Source: Leptolinea sp. UBA5203
GTDB lineage: Bacteria; Chloroflexota; Anaerolineae; Anaerolineales; Anaerolineaceae
NCBI GenBank assembly: GCA_002412765.1
Contig: DHVR01000003.1
Coordinates: 62,001 to 126,000 of the forward strand
Length of the DNA: 64,000 nt
Direction: 5' to 3'
The notes under the pieces were generated by a model, which saw only the letters and a list, made by a program, of their open reading frames with translations, ran no database searches and was not told the origin of the DNA. Shown piece by piece: positions 34,271 to 43,017 of this stretch. Position 1 is the stretch's first letter, and every line of letters begins with the position of its first letter. The position numbers and the translations under genes were made by a program.

Positions 34271-35068
34271 ATGACAGCCTCTCAACCAAGCTATGATGAA
34301 AAGTTCTTTGAACCGCTGCATGCGATTGAGGACAAGCATTTTTGGTTTCGTTCCCGAAATCAGTTAATTGGCGGTTTGATCGAAAAATATTGTTCTGCGA
34401 CTTTCTCCGAAACCATGATCGGAATGGAGATTGGTTGTGGAACCGGGAATGTATTGAAGTACCTGAATACCAGGTTTTCCGGGCAGCGTATTCTTGGGAT
34501 GGATTTATTCCGGGAGGGATTGGTTTTTGCAGCGCTGCGGGGTAATTCATCTCTGATTCAGGCCGATATTCATCATTCCCCTTTTGCGCAGGAATTTGAT
34601 TGGATCGGCCTGTTTGACATCATTGAACATTTGGATGAGGATGTGCTGGTCTTGCAGGATACGGCGGCTCTACTACGCGAAAACGGGAAACTTTTGATCA
34701 GTGTGCCGGCTTTCCCCGTTTTATGGAGCTACTTTGATGTCGCCGGCAAGCACAAACGCCGCTATACCACTCAGAGTTTGGAAAAAGCCTGTAAAGATGC
34801 GGGATTGGAACTGGTTTTCTCCAGCTATACCAATGCGTTGATATTCCCCATTCTCTGGGTTGTTCGAAGGGTTTTCCAGATGGGGAAGGCTCCGGAATCT
34901 CTCAGTGAAGATGCCTTAACAGCGAAAACTAATTCGGAATTGCGCATCATTCCGCTGGTGAATTCATTAATTAGTTTCATCTTGGGGTTGGAAGGCAGCT
35001 TGATCCAGGCTGGTGTGCGGATGCCCTTTGGAACCTCCCTGATCGCTGTTGCCCGGCGGATAGACTAA
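34271..35068 (+). CDS. SAM-dependent methyltransferase, class I
   Basis: A 265-aa methyltransferase with motif I MIGMEIGCGTGNVLKYL (about 47-63), an acidic loop MDLFRE, and motif IV-like DWIGLFDIIEHL. The C-terminal part has a hydrophobic run (about 180-195 and 225-245) that may attach it to the membrane. The target is unknown; the KHKRRYT motif is common in methyltransferase family 11 members next to glycosyltransferases. It is the only plus-strand gene amid the minus-strand FHA/SEDS block. GTG at 34265 is an alternative start. Its stop overlaps the FHA gene on the other strand. Confidence 0.85.
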   Translation: MTASQPSYDEKFFEPLHAIEDKHFWFRSRNQLIGGLIEKYCSATFSETMIGMEIGCGTGNVLKYLNTRFSGQRILGMDLFREGLVFAALRGNSSLIQADIHHSPFAQEFDWIGLFDIIEHLDEDVLVLQDTAALLRENGKLLISVPAFPVLWSYFDVAGKHKRRYTTQSLEKACKDAGLELVFSSYTNALIFPILWVVRRVFQMGKAPESLSEDALTAKTNSELRIIPLVNSLISFILGLEGSLIQAGVRMPFGTSLIAVARRID

Positions 35069-35499
35069 TCCGCAATTTGCATGATGGACAATAGAATATC
35101 ATGGGTACCAATTTTGATTTGATCGCCGTCCACCAGGATGACCGGCGCTGTGAGGGGTTCAAGATTCAGGAAGGTACCATTTGTGGAACCCAGATCTTCC
35201 ACCCACCATTGATTTTGCTTAAAATACAAACGCGCATGCCGGGCAGATATGGCCGTATCGGTAATGGTGAAATTGCATGCCGGATCTCTTCCAATCAGGA
35301 TTTCATTATCCGTGTATTTCTTGGCTGAACTGTTTGCATCCGGGTCTAGATGTAAATAGATCGGTCTTACCAACTGGGCTAAGTGCGAGTGCTGGGTATT
35401 GCGAACGTCTTTCCAGAGGATATAGAGGGTGAACCCCACAATGGCGAACAAGAGCAAGCTGAGTATTACACGAAGTAGAAGAACAATGGCAGCACTCAT
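35065..35499 (-). CDS. Membrane-anchored FHA-domain protein (FhaB-like)
   Basis: The 144-aa product has one membrane helix (about 5-28), a linker, and a single FHA domain (about 62-140). The phosphothreonine-binding residues are present: GRD (Arg near 71), SARH (Ser/His near 85-88) and STNGT (Asn near 104). FHA domains bind phosphothreonine peptides. The single-TM plus C-terminal FHA plan matches FhaB/FipA of actinobacteria. It lies 15 bases downstream of the FhaA-like gene. No Ser/Thr kinase is encoded in the window. Confidence 0.88.
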   Translation of the reverse strand: MSAAIVLLLRVILSLLLFAIVGFTLYILWKDVRNTQHSHLAQLVRPIYLHLDPDANSSAKKYTDNEILIGRDPACNFTITDTAISARHARLYFKQNQWWVEDLGSTNGTFLNLEPLTAPVILVDGDQIKIGTHDILLSIMQIAD

Positions 35500-35514
35500 A
35501 GTTGTCTATGACCT

Positions 35515-36279
35515 TTACTGAATGATTTCCTGAGTATCAAAATCTCCAATGGAAGAATTTTGAATGGTTTGAGAGACTTCTGAAACGTAAATGAGCTTTT
35601 GATCTGCGAAGCGGATTACGTCTCCGCTGTTCAGTATACCATGCTCAATCATGACATCATTGATGTAGGTACCGCTGGTGGATTGAACATCAAACAGATG
35701 GTGCACTCCGCTGATTTGGCGAATTTGGGCCTGATGACGGGAGACCATGGGAAAATCCAGCACCAGGTTATTTTCAGGATTGCGGCCAATATTGATGATC
35801 ATATCGTCCAAAGGAAAATCGTGTCCATCTGGGAAAAGTAAATATGCTTTTGATCTTTGTGGATTCTTGCCATTTGTGGGCAAAAATCCTGTTAATACTG
35901 CGGTATCTTCCAGCTTACTGGCTACCGGTATGGCGACTACTTTAATTTCGTGTTTGGCAACATCGCGGCTGGAGGTGATGGTGATGGACAATTCATTGCG
36001 CGAGATCATATGCTCTATGGCCAGTTGAGCTTGCAAATCCTTCTTGCTAATCTGAATGAATTGCTGTACATCTGATATGCGTTTTTCATCTTCAGGGGAA
36101 ACATAAACGTGCACAATCTCGGGGAGGAGGGAGTAACCATCCTCCTGGGGAATGGCATGCAGTGAAAGGGCTTGCACAATGCATTGCATGAGCTGCCGCA
36201 TCCACTCGTTGTCAGCCTCGGAAAGTTGTTCAAAAAAACCTTTTAAAATCTGTTCGATAAAATCCAATCTGTTTTCCAT
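35515..36279 (-). CDS. FhaA-like protein (DUF3662 N-terminus and FHA domain)
   Basis: The 254-aa cytosolic protein has an N-terminal domain (about 1-115, LDFIEQILKGFFEQL then PEIVHVYVSPED) resembling the DUF3662 region of actinobacterial FhaA. A C-terminal FHA domain (about 160-235) follows, with INIGRNPENNLVLDFPMVSR, the RHQAQIR serine/arginine turn, and STSGTYIND. The Asn of the FHA NG motif is Ser-Gly here, a minor change. In mycobacteria FhaA binds MviN/MurJ and other cell-wall factors. It is followed by the FhaB-like gene and, further on, the SEDS-PBP fusion on the same strand. Confidence 0.87.
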   Translation of the reverse strand: MENRLDFIEQILKGFFEQLSEADNEWMRQLMQCIVQALSLHAIPQEDGYSLLPEIVHVYVSPEDEKRISDVQQFIQISKKDLQAQLAIEHMISRNELSITITSSRDVAKHEIKVVAIPVASKLEDTAVLTGFLPTNGKNPQRSKAYLLFPDGHDFPLDDMIINIGRNPENNLVLDFPMVSRHQAQIRQISGVHHLFDVQSTSGTYINDVMIEHGILNSGDVIRFADQKLIYVSEVSQTIQNSSIGDFDTQEIIQ

Positions 36280-36315
36280 ATACTATAATTATACTGAAGG
36301 TTGAGAAAAGCGAAC

Positions 36316-36723
36316 ATGATAGATACCTATAAAGAGATAGAGCACACGGCGGATCTTGCCTTGATGGTGAGGGCAGGGACCTTTTTGGGGCTTCTGCAAC
36401 AATCAGCCCTGGGCATGCTGCATTTAATGGGGATTACTTCAGACTCCCATCCGTCAGATATAACTTATACCGCTTTCTTTGTTTTTACTGTGCTGGAAGA
36501 TGTTCTGGTTCAGGGAATGAATGAAATTCTTTTTCATCTGGAGACTGAGGATTTGCTCTTCATTCCTCAGGATGTACAGATCAATGGAACACAGGCCACG
36601 ATTCTGTACACTGGCAGATTGTTCCTTGAACCGTATCAGGAAATTAAAGCGCTTACCTATCATCAAATGAAGCTTATTCAGGATGATGCCGGTTTGCATA
36701 CCATCCTCGTTTTTGATGTCTAA
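36316..36723 (+). CDS. Archease
   Basis: Archease is a small chaperone-like cofactor that speeds multiple turnover of RtcB ligase. The 135-aa product has the start YKEIEHTADLALMVRAG, the mid motif LFHLETEDLLFI and the final VFDV. The Asp and Glu residues near the start (EIEHTAD) and in the last segment match the metal-binding set of the family. TTG at 36301 is an alternative. It sits 8 bases before rtcB, the usual partner, which strongly supports the call. Confidence 0.88.
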   Translation: MIDTYKEIEHTADLALMVRAGTFLGLLQQSALGMLHLMGITSDSHPSDITYTAFFVFTVLEDVLVQGMNEILFHLETEDLLFIPQDVQINGTQATILYTGRLFLEPYQEIKALTYHQMKLIQDDAGLHTILVFDV

Positions 36724-36731
36724 CGGAATGG

Positions 36732-38186
36732 ATGAAAAAAATGAACACTCTTCAGGATTTTAAACAACTAAGCGAAGTTGAATGGGAGATACCTCAAGAA
36801 GGCGCCATGCAGGTATCCGTTCGTGTGATTGCAAACCAAGAGATTTTGCAGGATGCCCTGGCGGACGAATCCTTCCAACAGGCCAGGAGCGCCGCAGCAT
36901 TACCTGGAGTTGTCGGCAATGTCATGGTGATGCCGGATGTTCATCAGGGCTATGGCTTTCCCATCGGCGGGGTTGCCGCCATGGATTATGAGACGGGTGT
37001 AATCTCCCCTGGAGCGATAGGGTATGACATCAATTGCGGGGTTCGTCTGCTTGCCAGCCAGATTCCATACACAGAAGCCAAACGCTGGATGGATGATCTG
37101 CTGCTGGCTTTGGACCAGGCCTGCCCCAGCGGGATGAGGCGCAAAAGCCAGTTTCCCATTAACCTGAAACAATTGGATCAGATTCTTGAGCAAGGATCAT
37201 TCTGGCTGAAGAAAAACGGTCAGGCCAGTCCTCAGGATATTGCACATACGGAATCCAATGGTTGCCTGCGCTTTGCCAACCCGGACGCGGTCAGTGAGCG
37301 TGCCAAACTAAGAGGAGTGGATCAGCTGGGGACTCTGGGCTCCGGAAATCACTTTCTGGAAGTTGGCATCGTGGATGAGATTTTTGATGAAGAGGCAGCC
37401 GCGATGATGGGGTTGGTGAAGGGGAATCTCACTGTGATGATTCATTGCGGGTCGCGTGGCTTGGGCCATCAGGTATGCGGGGATGCTTTACAGATTTTGC
37501 AGCAATCCATGCAAAAAGAACACATTATTCCCCCAAATCGGGATTTGAGTTATGCGTATATCCAATCCAAAGAGGGGCAAAGCTATTTGGGGGCGATGGG
37601 AGCCGCGGCTAACTTCGCCTTTGCCAATCGTCAGGCGTTGGCATACCAGGTAAGCCAGGTTTTTGATGACGTACTGGCAGGGAAAGTCAAACGCAGGGAA
37701 TTGAACCTGGTTTATGATGTTGCCCACAATATGGGCAATATAGAAATGCATCAGGTGCAGGGGAAGGAAGTCCGGGTTTGTGTACACCGCAAAGGAGCCA
37801 CTCGGGCTTTTGGCCCTGGATCGGCGGATATTCCCGATCTGTATCAAAAAATTGGTCAACCGGTGTTGGTTCCCGGAAGTATGGGGACGTCCTCCTGGGT
37901 CTTGACGGGTACCCGCGAAGCCATGCAGAAATCTTTTGGATCCAGCTGCCACGGCGCAGGCAGAACTTTAAGCCGGCAGAAAGCGAAAAAGCTGGTGGAT
38001 GGCCGGGGATTAATACAAGAGTTGGGAAAGCATGGGGTCTTGGTACGGACAGCATCCATTCAGGGATTGGCAGAGGAAGCGCCACAAGCCTACAAAGATG
38101 TGGATGCCGTGGTGGAAAGTGTTACGACTGCCGGCATTGCCCACCGCGTAGCAAGATTACTCCCGCTGGCGGTGATTAAGGGATAA
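36732..38186 (+). CDS. rtcB: RNA-splicing ligase RtcB
   Basis: RtcB joins RNA ends with 2',3'-cyclic phosphate or 3'-phosphate to 5'-OH, using GTP and Mn. The 484-aa product has the metal ligands Asp99 and Cys102 in YDINCGVR, then HCGSRGLGHQ, HNMGNIEMH, and the guanylylated His352 in VCVHRKGATRAFGPG. The C-terminal SSCHGAGRTLSR is also diagnostic. The ATG at 36732 and another at 36741 are both possible. Together with archease it may repair tRNAs or ribosomal RNA, as tRNA introns are not expected. It abuts the convergent ybaK gene with no gap. Confidence 0.97.
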   Translation: MKKMNTLQDFKQLSEVEWEIPQEGAMQVSVRVIANQEILQDALADESFQQARSAAALPGVVGNVMVMPDVHQGYGFPIGGVAAMDYETGVISPGAIGYDINCGVRLLASQIPYTEAKRWMDDLLLALDQACPSGMRRKSQFPINLKQLDQILEQGSFWLKKNGQASPQDIAHTESNGCLRFANPDAVSERAKLRGVDQLGTLGSGNHFLEVGIVDEIFDEEAAAMMGLVKGNLTVMIHCGSRGLGHQVCGDALQILQQSMQKEHIIPPNRDLSYAYIQSKEGQSYLGAMGAAANFAFANRQALAYQVSQVFDDVLAGKVKRRELNLVYDVAHNMGNIEMHQVQGKEVRVCVHRKGATRAFGPGSADIPDLYQKIGQPVLVPGSMGTSSWVLTGTREAMQKSFGSSCHGAGRTLSRQKAKKLVDGRGLIQELGKHGVLVRTASIQGLAEEAPQAYKDVDAVVESVTTAGIAHRVARLLPLAVIKG

Positions 38187-38675
38187 TCATTCCTCTTCGA
38201 GTGGAGTGGAGATGGAACCTGTTCTGGCATTGGTCAGGATGAGCAGGTCTTTAACAGTCAGACGCAGATTCAATCCCAATTCTCCCCCGGAGACATGAAT
38301 AAATTCATGCTGATCTGCCTGATTGGAAAATATAATCTGGAAACCCTTATTGATGAGCGCCAGAGGAGAGATGCCTCCAGCCTGCAAGCCGGTGAGTTTT
38401 TCCGCTTCGGCCAGGCTGGCGGGTTTTATTTTTTTCTCTTTAAGAAAAGCAGCCAGCGCGGATGGATCCACTTGATGGGTTGCGGGGATGACGGCCAAGA
38501 TCGGTTTTGTGCGTGGAGTGGTTCGCAGCAGCACAATGGATTTGTAAATCAACTCCGGTGCAACCTGAAGCATCTCTGCCGTGTCCAGGGCACTGATTTT
38601 CCTTTCGGGAAGTTCAAAACTTTGATACTTGATTTTTTTGGCATCCAGCATGCGGGTGATGTTATTGGTTTTCAT
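38187..38675 (-). CDS. ybaK: Cys-tRNA(Pro)/Cys-tRNA(Cys) deacylase, YbaK/EbsC family
   Basis: This 162-aa trans-editing factor hydrolyses mischarged aminoacyl-tRNA, typically Cys-tRNA-Pro. The conserved Lys45 is in ELIYKSIVLL, and later motifs are AVIPATHQVDPSALA and GGISPLALINKG. Family members of this size fit YbaK. It overlaps the upstream PHP gene by 4 bases on the same strand, so they share a transcript. Its 3' end abuts rtcB on the opposite strand. Confidence 0.9.
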   Translation of the reverse strand: MKTNNITRMLDAKKIKYQSFELPERKISALDTAEMLQVAPELIYKSIVLLRTTPRTKPILAVIPATHQVDPSALAAFLKEKKIKPASLAEAEKLTGLQAGGISPLALINKGFQIIFSNQADQHEFIHVSGGELGLNLRLTVKDLLILTNARTGSISTPLEEE

Positions 38676-39754
38676 GATTTCTTTCGTTCACCCAGAAAAA
38701 TGGGATTGCTGTAAATCCAACCCCGTTGTTTGCCCCAGAAGGGAATGGTACATTCAACCCGGTAAAATCCTTTTTCAGTCGCCTGAAAGGTGCAAATCTC
38801 CTGATGACGCCAGCTTTGCACACGTTTGCCATTGTGAATCAGATGGCAAGTTGCAGGGCGGGGCAGACGGATTTGTAGGGTAAAATTCTTTTCATTTTCA
38901 GCAAAGGATCCCATCTGATACTGGTCATATTGTCCTTTGGCCGTAAAGCGAAATCCGCGGGTGTTGTGGGGTAAATCATATCCGATGAAGTATTGGCCCT
39001 GCCGGAGCGCAGAAAAGAGCATCTGGCGGTCTTCCTGGAAATTTCCACTCAAGGGTTTTGCGGTAAGAATATGGTTATTAACCGTCTGATAGTGGAACTC
39101 ATAGGGCATAATAATACGTTTTAGCGGCCCCAAATGATAGGGAATGGCATGGCTGTCCGTTCCACCGATAGCCAAAACAAACGATGATTTGAGTAAGAGT
39201 TCGTCCCATTTTTTTAGAGTCAGTGGGTGAGCGCCGTGTGCCATGAGATGGGGAAAATAAGCATAAAGCAGGGCACGTAAGCCAGACCCTTTTGTAACGG
39301 TCTTAAACTCACTCATCGCATTCCAGATTTCCAGGCCGTTGAATCCGCTGATTTCCCAATTTTTCCAGGATATTTCCGGTTCGCCAAAGAGCTTAAATGC
39401 GTCTTCATTGGGATGAGCCAGGTAAGAAAGGCCGCCTAACTGCTGAATTCGATCCAGCAACCATTGCGGATCAGCAGAAAGTCGGGTTAGTTCTTCTTCC
39501 ACGCCCATCACCAGCAGGTGATTATTTTGAGGATTTTGGGTACGGTCATGAATTTCTTCGCCGGTTAAAATCAGGATGTCTTTTCCCGGAGTGGTGTAGT
39601 ATTTTTCCAGACCGCGGGGGCGGATGTTATGGTCTGTTACCAGGACTGCGTCAATTTGAGCGATTGAGGCAGCATTGGCAATGTCCTGGTATGTTCCATG
39701 ACCGTCTGAATAGGTGGTATGATTATGAAAGTTAAATGTAGTTTCGTTGTCCAT
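38672..39754 (-). CDS. PHP-domain metal-dependent phosphoesterase
   Basis: The 360-aa product begins with a PHP domain: HNHTTYSDGHGT (His10, His12, Asp17) and VTDHN (Asp41, His42), the usual metal ligands, plus GEEIHDR and YLAHPNED. The C-terminal 100 residues carry beta-strand-rich sequence (FTLQIRLPRPATCHLIHNGK) that may be an immunoglobulin-like add-on. Members act on phosphoesters, but the substrate is unknown. A GTG at 39772 is an alternative start; neither has a convincing ribosome-binding site. The gene is divergent from secG, whose promoter -35 lies within the first codons of this gene. Confidence 0.85.
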   Translation of the reverse strand: MDNETTFNFHNHTTYSDGHGTYQDIANAASIAQIDAVLVTDHNIRPRGLEKYYTTPGKDILILTGEEIHDRTQNPQNNHLLVMGVEEELTRLSADPQWLLDRIQQLGGLSYLAHPNEDAFKLFGEPEISWKNWEISGFNGLEIWNAMSEFKTVTKGSGLRALLYAYFPHLMAHGAHPLTLKKWDELLLKSSFVLAIGGTDSHAIPYHLGPLKRIIMPYEFHYQTVNNHILTAKPLSGNFQEDRQMLFSALRQGQYFIGYDLPHNTRGFRFTAKGQYDQYQMGSFAENEKNFTLQIRLPRPATCHLIHNGKRVQSWRHQEICTFQATEKGFYRVECTIPFWGKQRGWIYSNPIFLGERKKS

Positions 39755-39759
39755 AACGG

Positions 39760-39789
39760 TTGACGGTTTCACTTTTACAAAGGTATAAT
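39760..39789 (+). promoter_or_regulatory. Promoter of secG
   Basis: TTGACG (39760-39765) and TATAAT (39784-39789) with an 18-base spacer form a strong sigma-70-like promoter. Start of transcription is expected near 39796, about 26 bases before the secG TTG. Confidence 0.7.
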
Positions 39790-39821
39790 TTGATCTGCTG
39801 TATTCACAACAGGAGGATGCG

Positions 39822-40052
39822 TTGGAATTAAAATCCTATTTTGACATTGCCCTAATTATAATCTCGATTGCCTTGATCGTAAGCGTTATTTTGCAGAACA
39901 AAGGTGTTGGTTTAGGTGGATTAACCGGTGCTGATTCCGGCAGCGTTTTTTCAGCCCGTCGTGGCGTAGAAAAAATTCTGTTTTATATCACCATTGGTTT
40001 GAGTGTGGCGTTTTTTGTACTCGCAATTGTCTCTTTGATTATTACCAAATAA
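39822..40052 (+). CDS. secG: Preprotein translocase subunit SecG
   Basis: SecG is the small Sec translocon subunit that helps SecA-driven export. The 76-aa product has two membrane helices with the diagnostic cytoplasmic loop VILQNKGVGLGGLTGAD, then FSARRGVEKIL. The TTG start at 39822 has AGGAGG 5 bases upstream, and the nearby ATG leads at once to a stop. A promoter is visible upstream and a terminator downstream, so it is monocistronic. Confidence 0.95.
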   Translation: MELKSYFDIALIIISIALIVSVILQNKGVGLGGLTGADSGSVFSARRGVEKILFYITIGLSVAFFVLAIVSLIITK

Positions 40053-40098
40053 AGAACGATTGAATCGTACGATCCCCCAATAATCATCCAATGAAACC

Positions 40099-40132
40099 AG
40101 GGCGACTCATCATGGTTTGAGACGCCCTTTTT
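40099..40132 (+). terminator. Rho-independent terminator after secG
   Basis: GGGCG and CTCA on the left pair with TGAG and CGCCC on the right (one A-A mismatch between the two stem parts), followed by five T. Confidence 0.8.
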
Positions 40133-40142
40133 AAATTATGTG

Positions 40143-41843
40143 ATGCGTATGAAAAAAATTCGATGGCAGTTACTGATCATTTTATTCACCGGCCTGGTGG
40201 TGGGTTTGCTTTTAATTAGTGAACAACCTGGCACGGAAGAAATCATCCCTGAACCTGTTCAAGGTGGAATCTATACAGAAGCCCTTGTTGGCCAGGTCCA
40301 ACGATTGAATCCTGTTCTGGACATTTATAATGATGTAGATCAGGACATTGATCGATTACTATTTAGCGGGTTGATTGCTTTTGACAGCAGCGGAATGCCG
40401 AAGGGTGATTTAGCTGAGTCATGGGGGATCTCCAAGGACGGCTTGATTTACAATTTTGTCCTCCGTAAAGATGCCAAGTGGCATGATGGTGAAATGGTCA
40501 CTAATGACGATATTCGCTTTACGATTGACCTGATTCGCGCATCTGATTCCCTGTTTCCTGAAGATGTAAAGGCATTTTGGAATAAAATCGAGGTCAATCT
40601 CTCCTACGATGATCCTTTGGCAATCCAGTTTGTGTTACCCGAGCCGTTTTCTCCGTTTTTTGATTATTTATCTTTTGGAGTTTTACCGCGCCATCTATTG
40701 GATGGGGTAAACATGACGGATCTGGCTGAACATACCTTTAACTTACAGCCTATCGGTTCCGGCCCTTATCGCTTCCAAGAATTGATTGTTGAAAATGAAC
40801 AAATCGTGGGTGTCGTGCTGGCCATGAATTCTGAATATTATCTGGATGGTCCCTATATTGAAACCATCATTTTTAGATTCTATCCCAATGAACAAGCAGC
40901 TTTCCTGGCTTATCAAGATGGGGTAGTTATGGGTCTTGGTTCGGTCAGTGATGCGATATTGCCTGATGTTTTGAAAGAAGAAGAATTATCCCTTTACACA
41001 GCGCGGAATCCGGAAATGAGTATCATATTCCTGAATTTGAGTAATCCTCAAATTCCATTTTTACAGGAGCTTGAGATACGGCAGGCGCTGTTGAAAGGAT
41101 TGAACCGGCAGTGGATTGTGGATCGGCTGCTAAATAGCCAGGCATTTGTTGCCTACGGCCCTGTGCTGCCTGGTTCCTGGGCGTATTACGACGGATTTCT
41201 GAAAGCAGGCTACAGTCCGGAAGAAGCCATAGCGATTTTGCAGGAAGAAGAATACATCATTAAGAGTGATGCAGATCCGGTTCGAGAGAAAGCAGATTCG
41301 CGCTTGGAATTGGAATTGGTTTATCCCAATGACGCATTCCATGAAGCCATTGCAAAATCCATTCAATCAGATTGGGCACTGCTTAATATCAAAGTAAATT
41401 TGCGCGCTGAAGCCTATGAGACCATCATCAACACGGATTTAGCCAATCGTGCTTATCAGGCAGCTTTGGTTGATATTAATTTGAATCGCATGCCGGATCC
41501 TGATCCCTATCCTTTCTGGGATCAAGCCCAGGCAACGGGTGGTCAGAATTATTCCCAATGGAGTGATCGTTCTGCCAGTGAATATTTGGAACAAGCCCGG
41601 GTGACAACGGACCTCAGTGAACGTCAGCGCATGTACCGGAATTTTCAATTTATATTTGAACGTGAGATTCCTTCTATCCCACTTTACTATCCTGTATATA
41701 ACTATGCGGTCAGTACCAAGGTAAATGGCGTAAGAATCGGACCGTTGTATGACCAAAGCGATCGATTCTCAAATGTAGCCGACTGGTTTTTAATAACCAG
41801 CATAAAGAATGAAGCTCCTGCACAGGCAACTGAAACCCCCTGA
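40143..41843 (+). CDS. Peptide/nickel-type ABC substrate-binding protein (SBP_bac_5)
   Basis: A 566-aa extracellular solute-binding protein, anchored by one membrane segment (about 7-24) rather than a lipobox. The family pattern is clear: RLNPVLDIYNDVDQDIDRLL, GMPKGDLAESWGISKDGLIY, FVLRKDAKWHDGEMVTNDD, and IGSGPYRFQEL. The C-terminal domain ends IPLYYPVYNYAVS. Likely ligands are oligopeptides, but no permease or ATPase gene is adjacent, so the partner must be elsewhere or the protein works as a sensor. GTG at 40140 and ATG at 40149 are alternative starts. Confidence 0.87.
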   Translation: MRMKKIRWQLLIILFTGLVVGLLLISEQPGTEEIIPEPVQGGIYTEALVGQVQRLNPVLDIYNDVDQDIDRLLFSGLIAFDSSGMPKGDLAESWGISKDGLIYNFVLRKDAKWHDGEMVTNDDIRFTIDLIRASDSLFPEDVKAFWNKIEVNLSYDDPLAIQFVLPEPFSPFFDYLSFGVLPRHLLDGVNMTDLAEHTFNLQPIGSGPYRFQELIVENEQIVGVVLAMNSEYYLDGPYIETIIFRFYPNEQAAFLAYQDGVVMGLGSVSDAILPDVLKEEELSLYTARNPEMSIIFLNLSNPQIPFLQELEIRQALLKGLNRQWIVDRLLNSQAFVAYGPVLPGSWAYYDGFLKAGYSPEEAIAILQEEEYIIKSDADPVREKADSRLELELVYPNDAFHEAIAKSIQSDWALLNIKVNLRAEAYETIINTDLANRAYQAALVDINLNRMPDPDPYPFWDQAQATGGQNYSQWSDRSASEYLEQARVTTDLSERQRMYRNFQFIFEREIPSIPLYYPVYNYAVSTKVNGVRIGPLYDQSDRFSNVADWFLITSIKNEAPAQATETP

Positions 41844-41855
41844 TTGAACCATGGG

Positions 41856-42452
41856 ATGAGTCATTCAATGAGTCCAAACCAAATGATTGAAGAAGATATC
41901 GCTCTACTGACCCTCTCTGTTGAGGAATTAGAGCGATATTTAATATCCAAAGAATTGTATTGGCCTTTGTTTACCCATCCCCATATGAAAGTTGTCAATC
42001 CCCGCTCGCGATTAACGCCGGGGAATTTACTCTTGAGTGTGGCTCGCCTATCTTGTCTTTCTTTTGAAGGTGAAAAGAAGAAAGTAATTGATGCTAAACT
42101 AGCAGAATTTAATCAAATCCGTTTTCAATGGAAAAGTCATTGGATCATTAAAGCCCAAATGGAGCATAAGACCCGATTGGATCTTTGGCATGCCTATTTA
42201 CAGGATCTGATAGATGATCGTTCTTATGCACGGAATTACACCTATTCTGTGCGCTGGAGAACCATCCTGCAATTGTTAGGAAATGAAGAGATTCAATTCA
42301 GTGATTCCGCCTTGATTTCCTTGGCCGCGATGGATGAAAATTTAAAGGCCATTTCACATGCGGATGTGTTTGTGTGGGGGAGTGAGATGGAACCAGGATT
42401 TCCTGAAGTGAACTACTGGTATTTGTATCGCAAAATTAAAATAAGAGGGTGA
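41856..42452 (+). CDS. Uncharacterised protein
   Basis: I do not recognise the family. The product (about 198 aa) is soluble, rich in hydrophobic and charged residues and predicted to be mainly helical, without signal peptide or membrane helix. Visible stretches are LERYLISKELYWPLFTHPHM and RTILQLLGNEEIQFSDS. An in-frame TTG at 41844 directly after the preceding stop could also start it. It begins right after the binding-protein gene and ends 4 bases before the cobalamin adenosyltransferase gene, so co-transcription with either is likely. Confidence 0.65.
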   Translation: MSHSMSPNQMIEEDIALLTLSVEELERYLISKELYWPLFTHPHMKVVNPRSRLTPGNLLLSVARLSCLSFEGEKKKVIDAKLAEFNQIRFQWKSHWIIKAQMEHKTRLDLWHAYLQDLIDDRSYARNYTYSVRWRTILQLLGNEEIQFSDSALISLAAMDENLKAISHADVFVWGSEMEPGFPEVNYWYLYRKIKIRG

Positions 42453-42456
42453 TGCC

Positions 42457-43017
42457 ATGAAAGAGAAGTCATTTTATACTCGCGGTGGCGATACCGGTCA
42501 AACGGGAATCATCGGAGAAGGTCGGGTTTTGAAATCTGATTTACGGATTGATGCCATCGGTGCAGTTGATGAAGCCAATGCGGCTATGGGTTTGTTTCGA
42601 TCGTTTTTGGAAAAGGACGATGAGATTTATAAAAGTGTTTTGAGCATTCAAAAAAAGTTATATTATGTGATGAGTGACCTGGCAAGTCTGGATGCGAACG
42701 ACGAAAGATTTGTGAAAATCTCCGCAGAGGATGTCACTTGGCTGGAAAATGAAATTCGCACTTTCGAAGAACAAGTGATTGTTCCGCGTGAGTTTTCTGT
42801 TCCAGGAGATCATCCACTGGGTGCGATCATGGACGTGGCCAGAACCATTGTACGTCGGGCCGAAAGAGATATTGTACGCTTTTATCAAGAATATCCCGAG
42901 AGGAACTCCGCTGTTTTGCAGTTCATGAATCGGCTCAGTTCTTATTGTTACTTATTGGAAATCTATGTGCTAAAAATCAAAAAGGACATCACTGTAACAA
43001 GTGTAAAAGACATATGA
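42457..43017 (+). CDS. Cob(I)alamin adenosyltransferase, PduO type
   Basis: The enzyme adenosylates corrinoids with ATP to give adenosylcobalamin. The 186-aa product shows the N-terminal ATP motif YTRGGDTGQTG (about 7-17), the FSVPGDHPLGAIMDVARTI region and the C-terminal VRRAERDIVRF. AGGGTGATGCC precedes the ATG. It overlaps the next gene by 4 bases (ATGA). No other cobalamin genes are in the window, so it probably converts salvaged B12. Confidence 0.93.
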   Translation: MKEKSFYTRGGDTGQTGIIGEGRVLKSDLRIDAIGAVDEANAAMGLFRSFLEKDDEIYKSVLSIQKKLYYVMSDLASLDANDERFVKISAEDVTWLENEIRTFEEQVIVPREFSVPGDHPLGAIMDVARTIVRRAERDIVRFYQEYPERNSAVLQFMNRLSSYCYLLEIYVLKIKKDITVTSVKDI

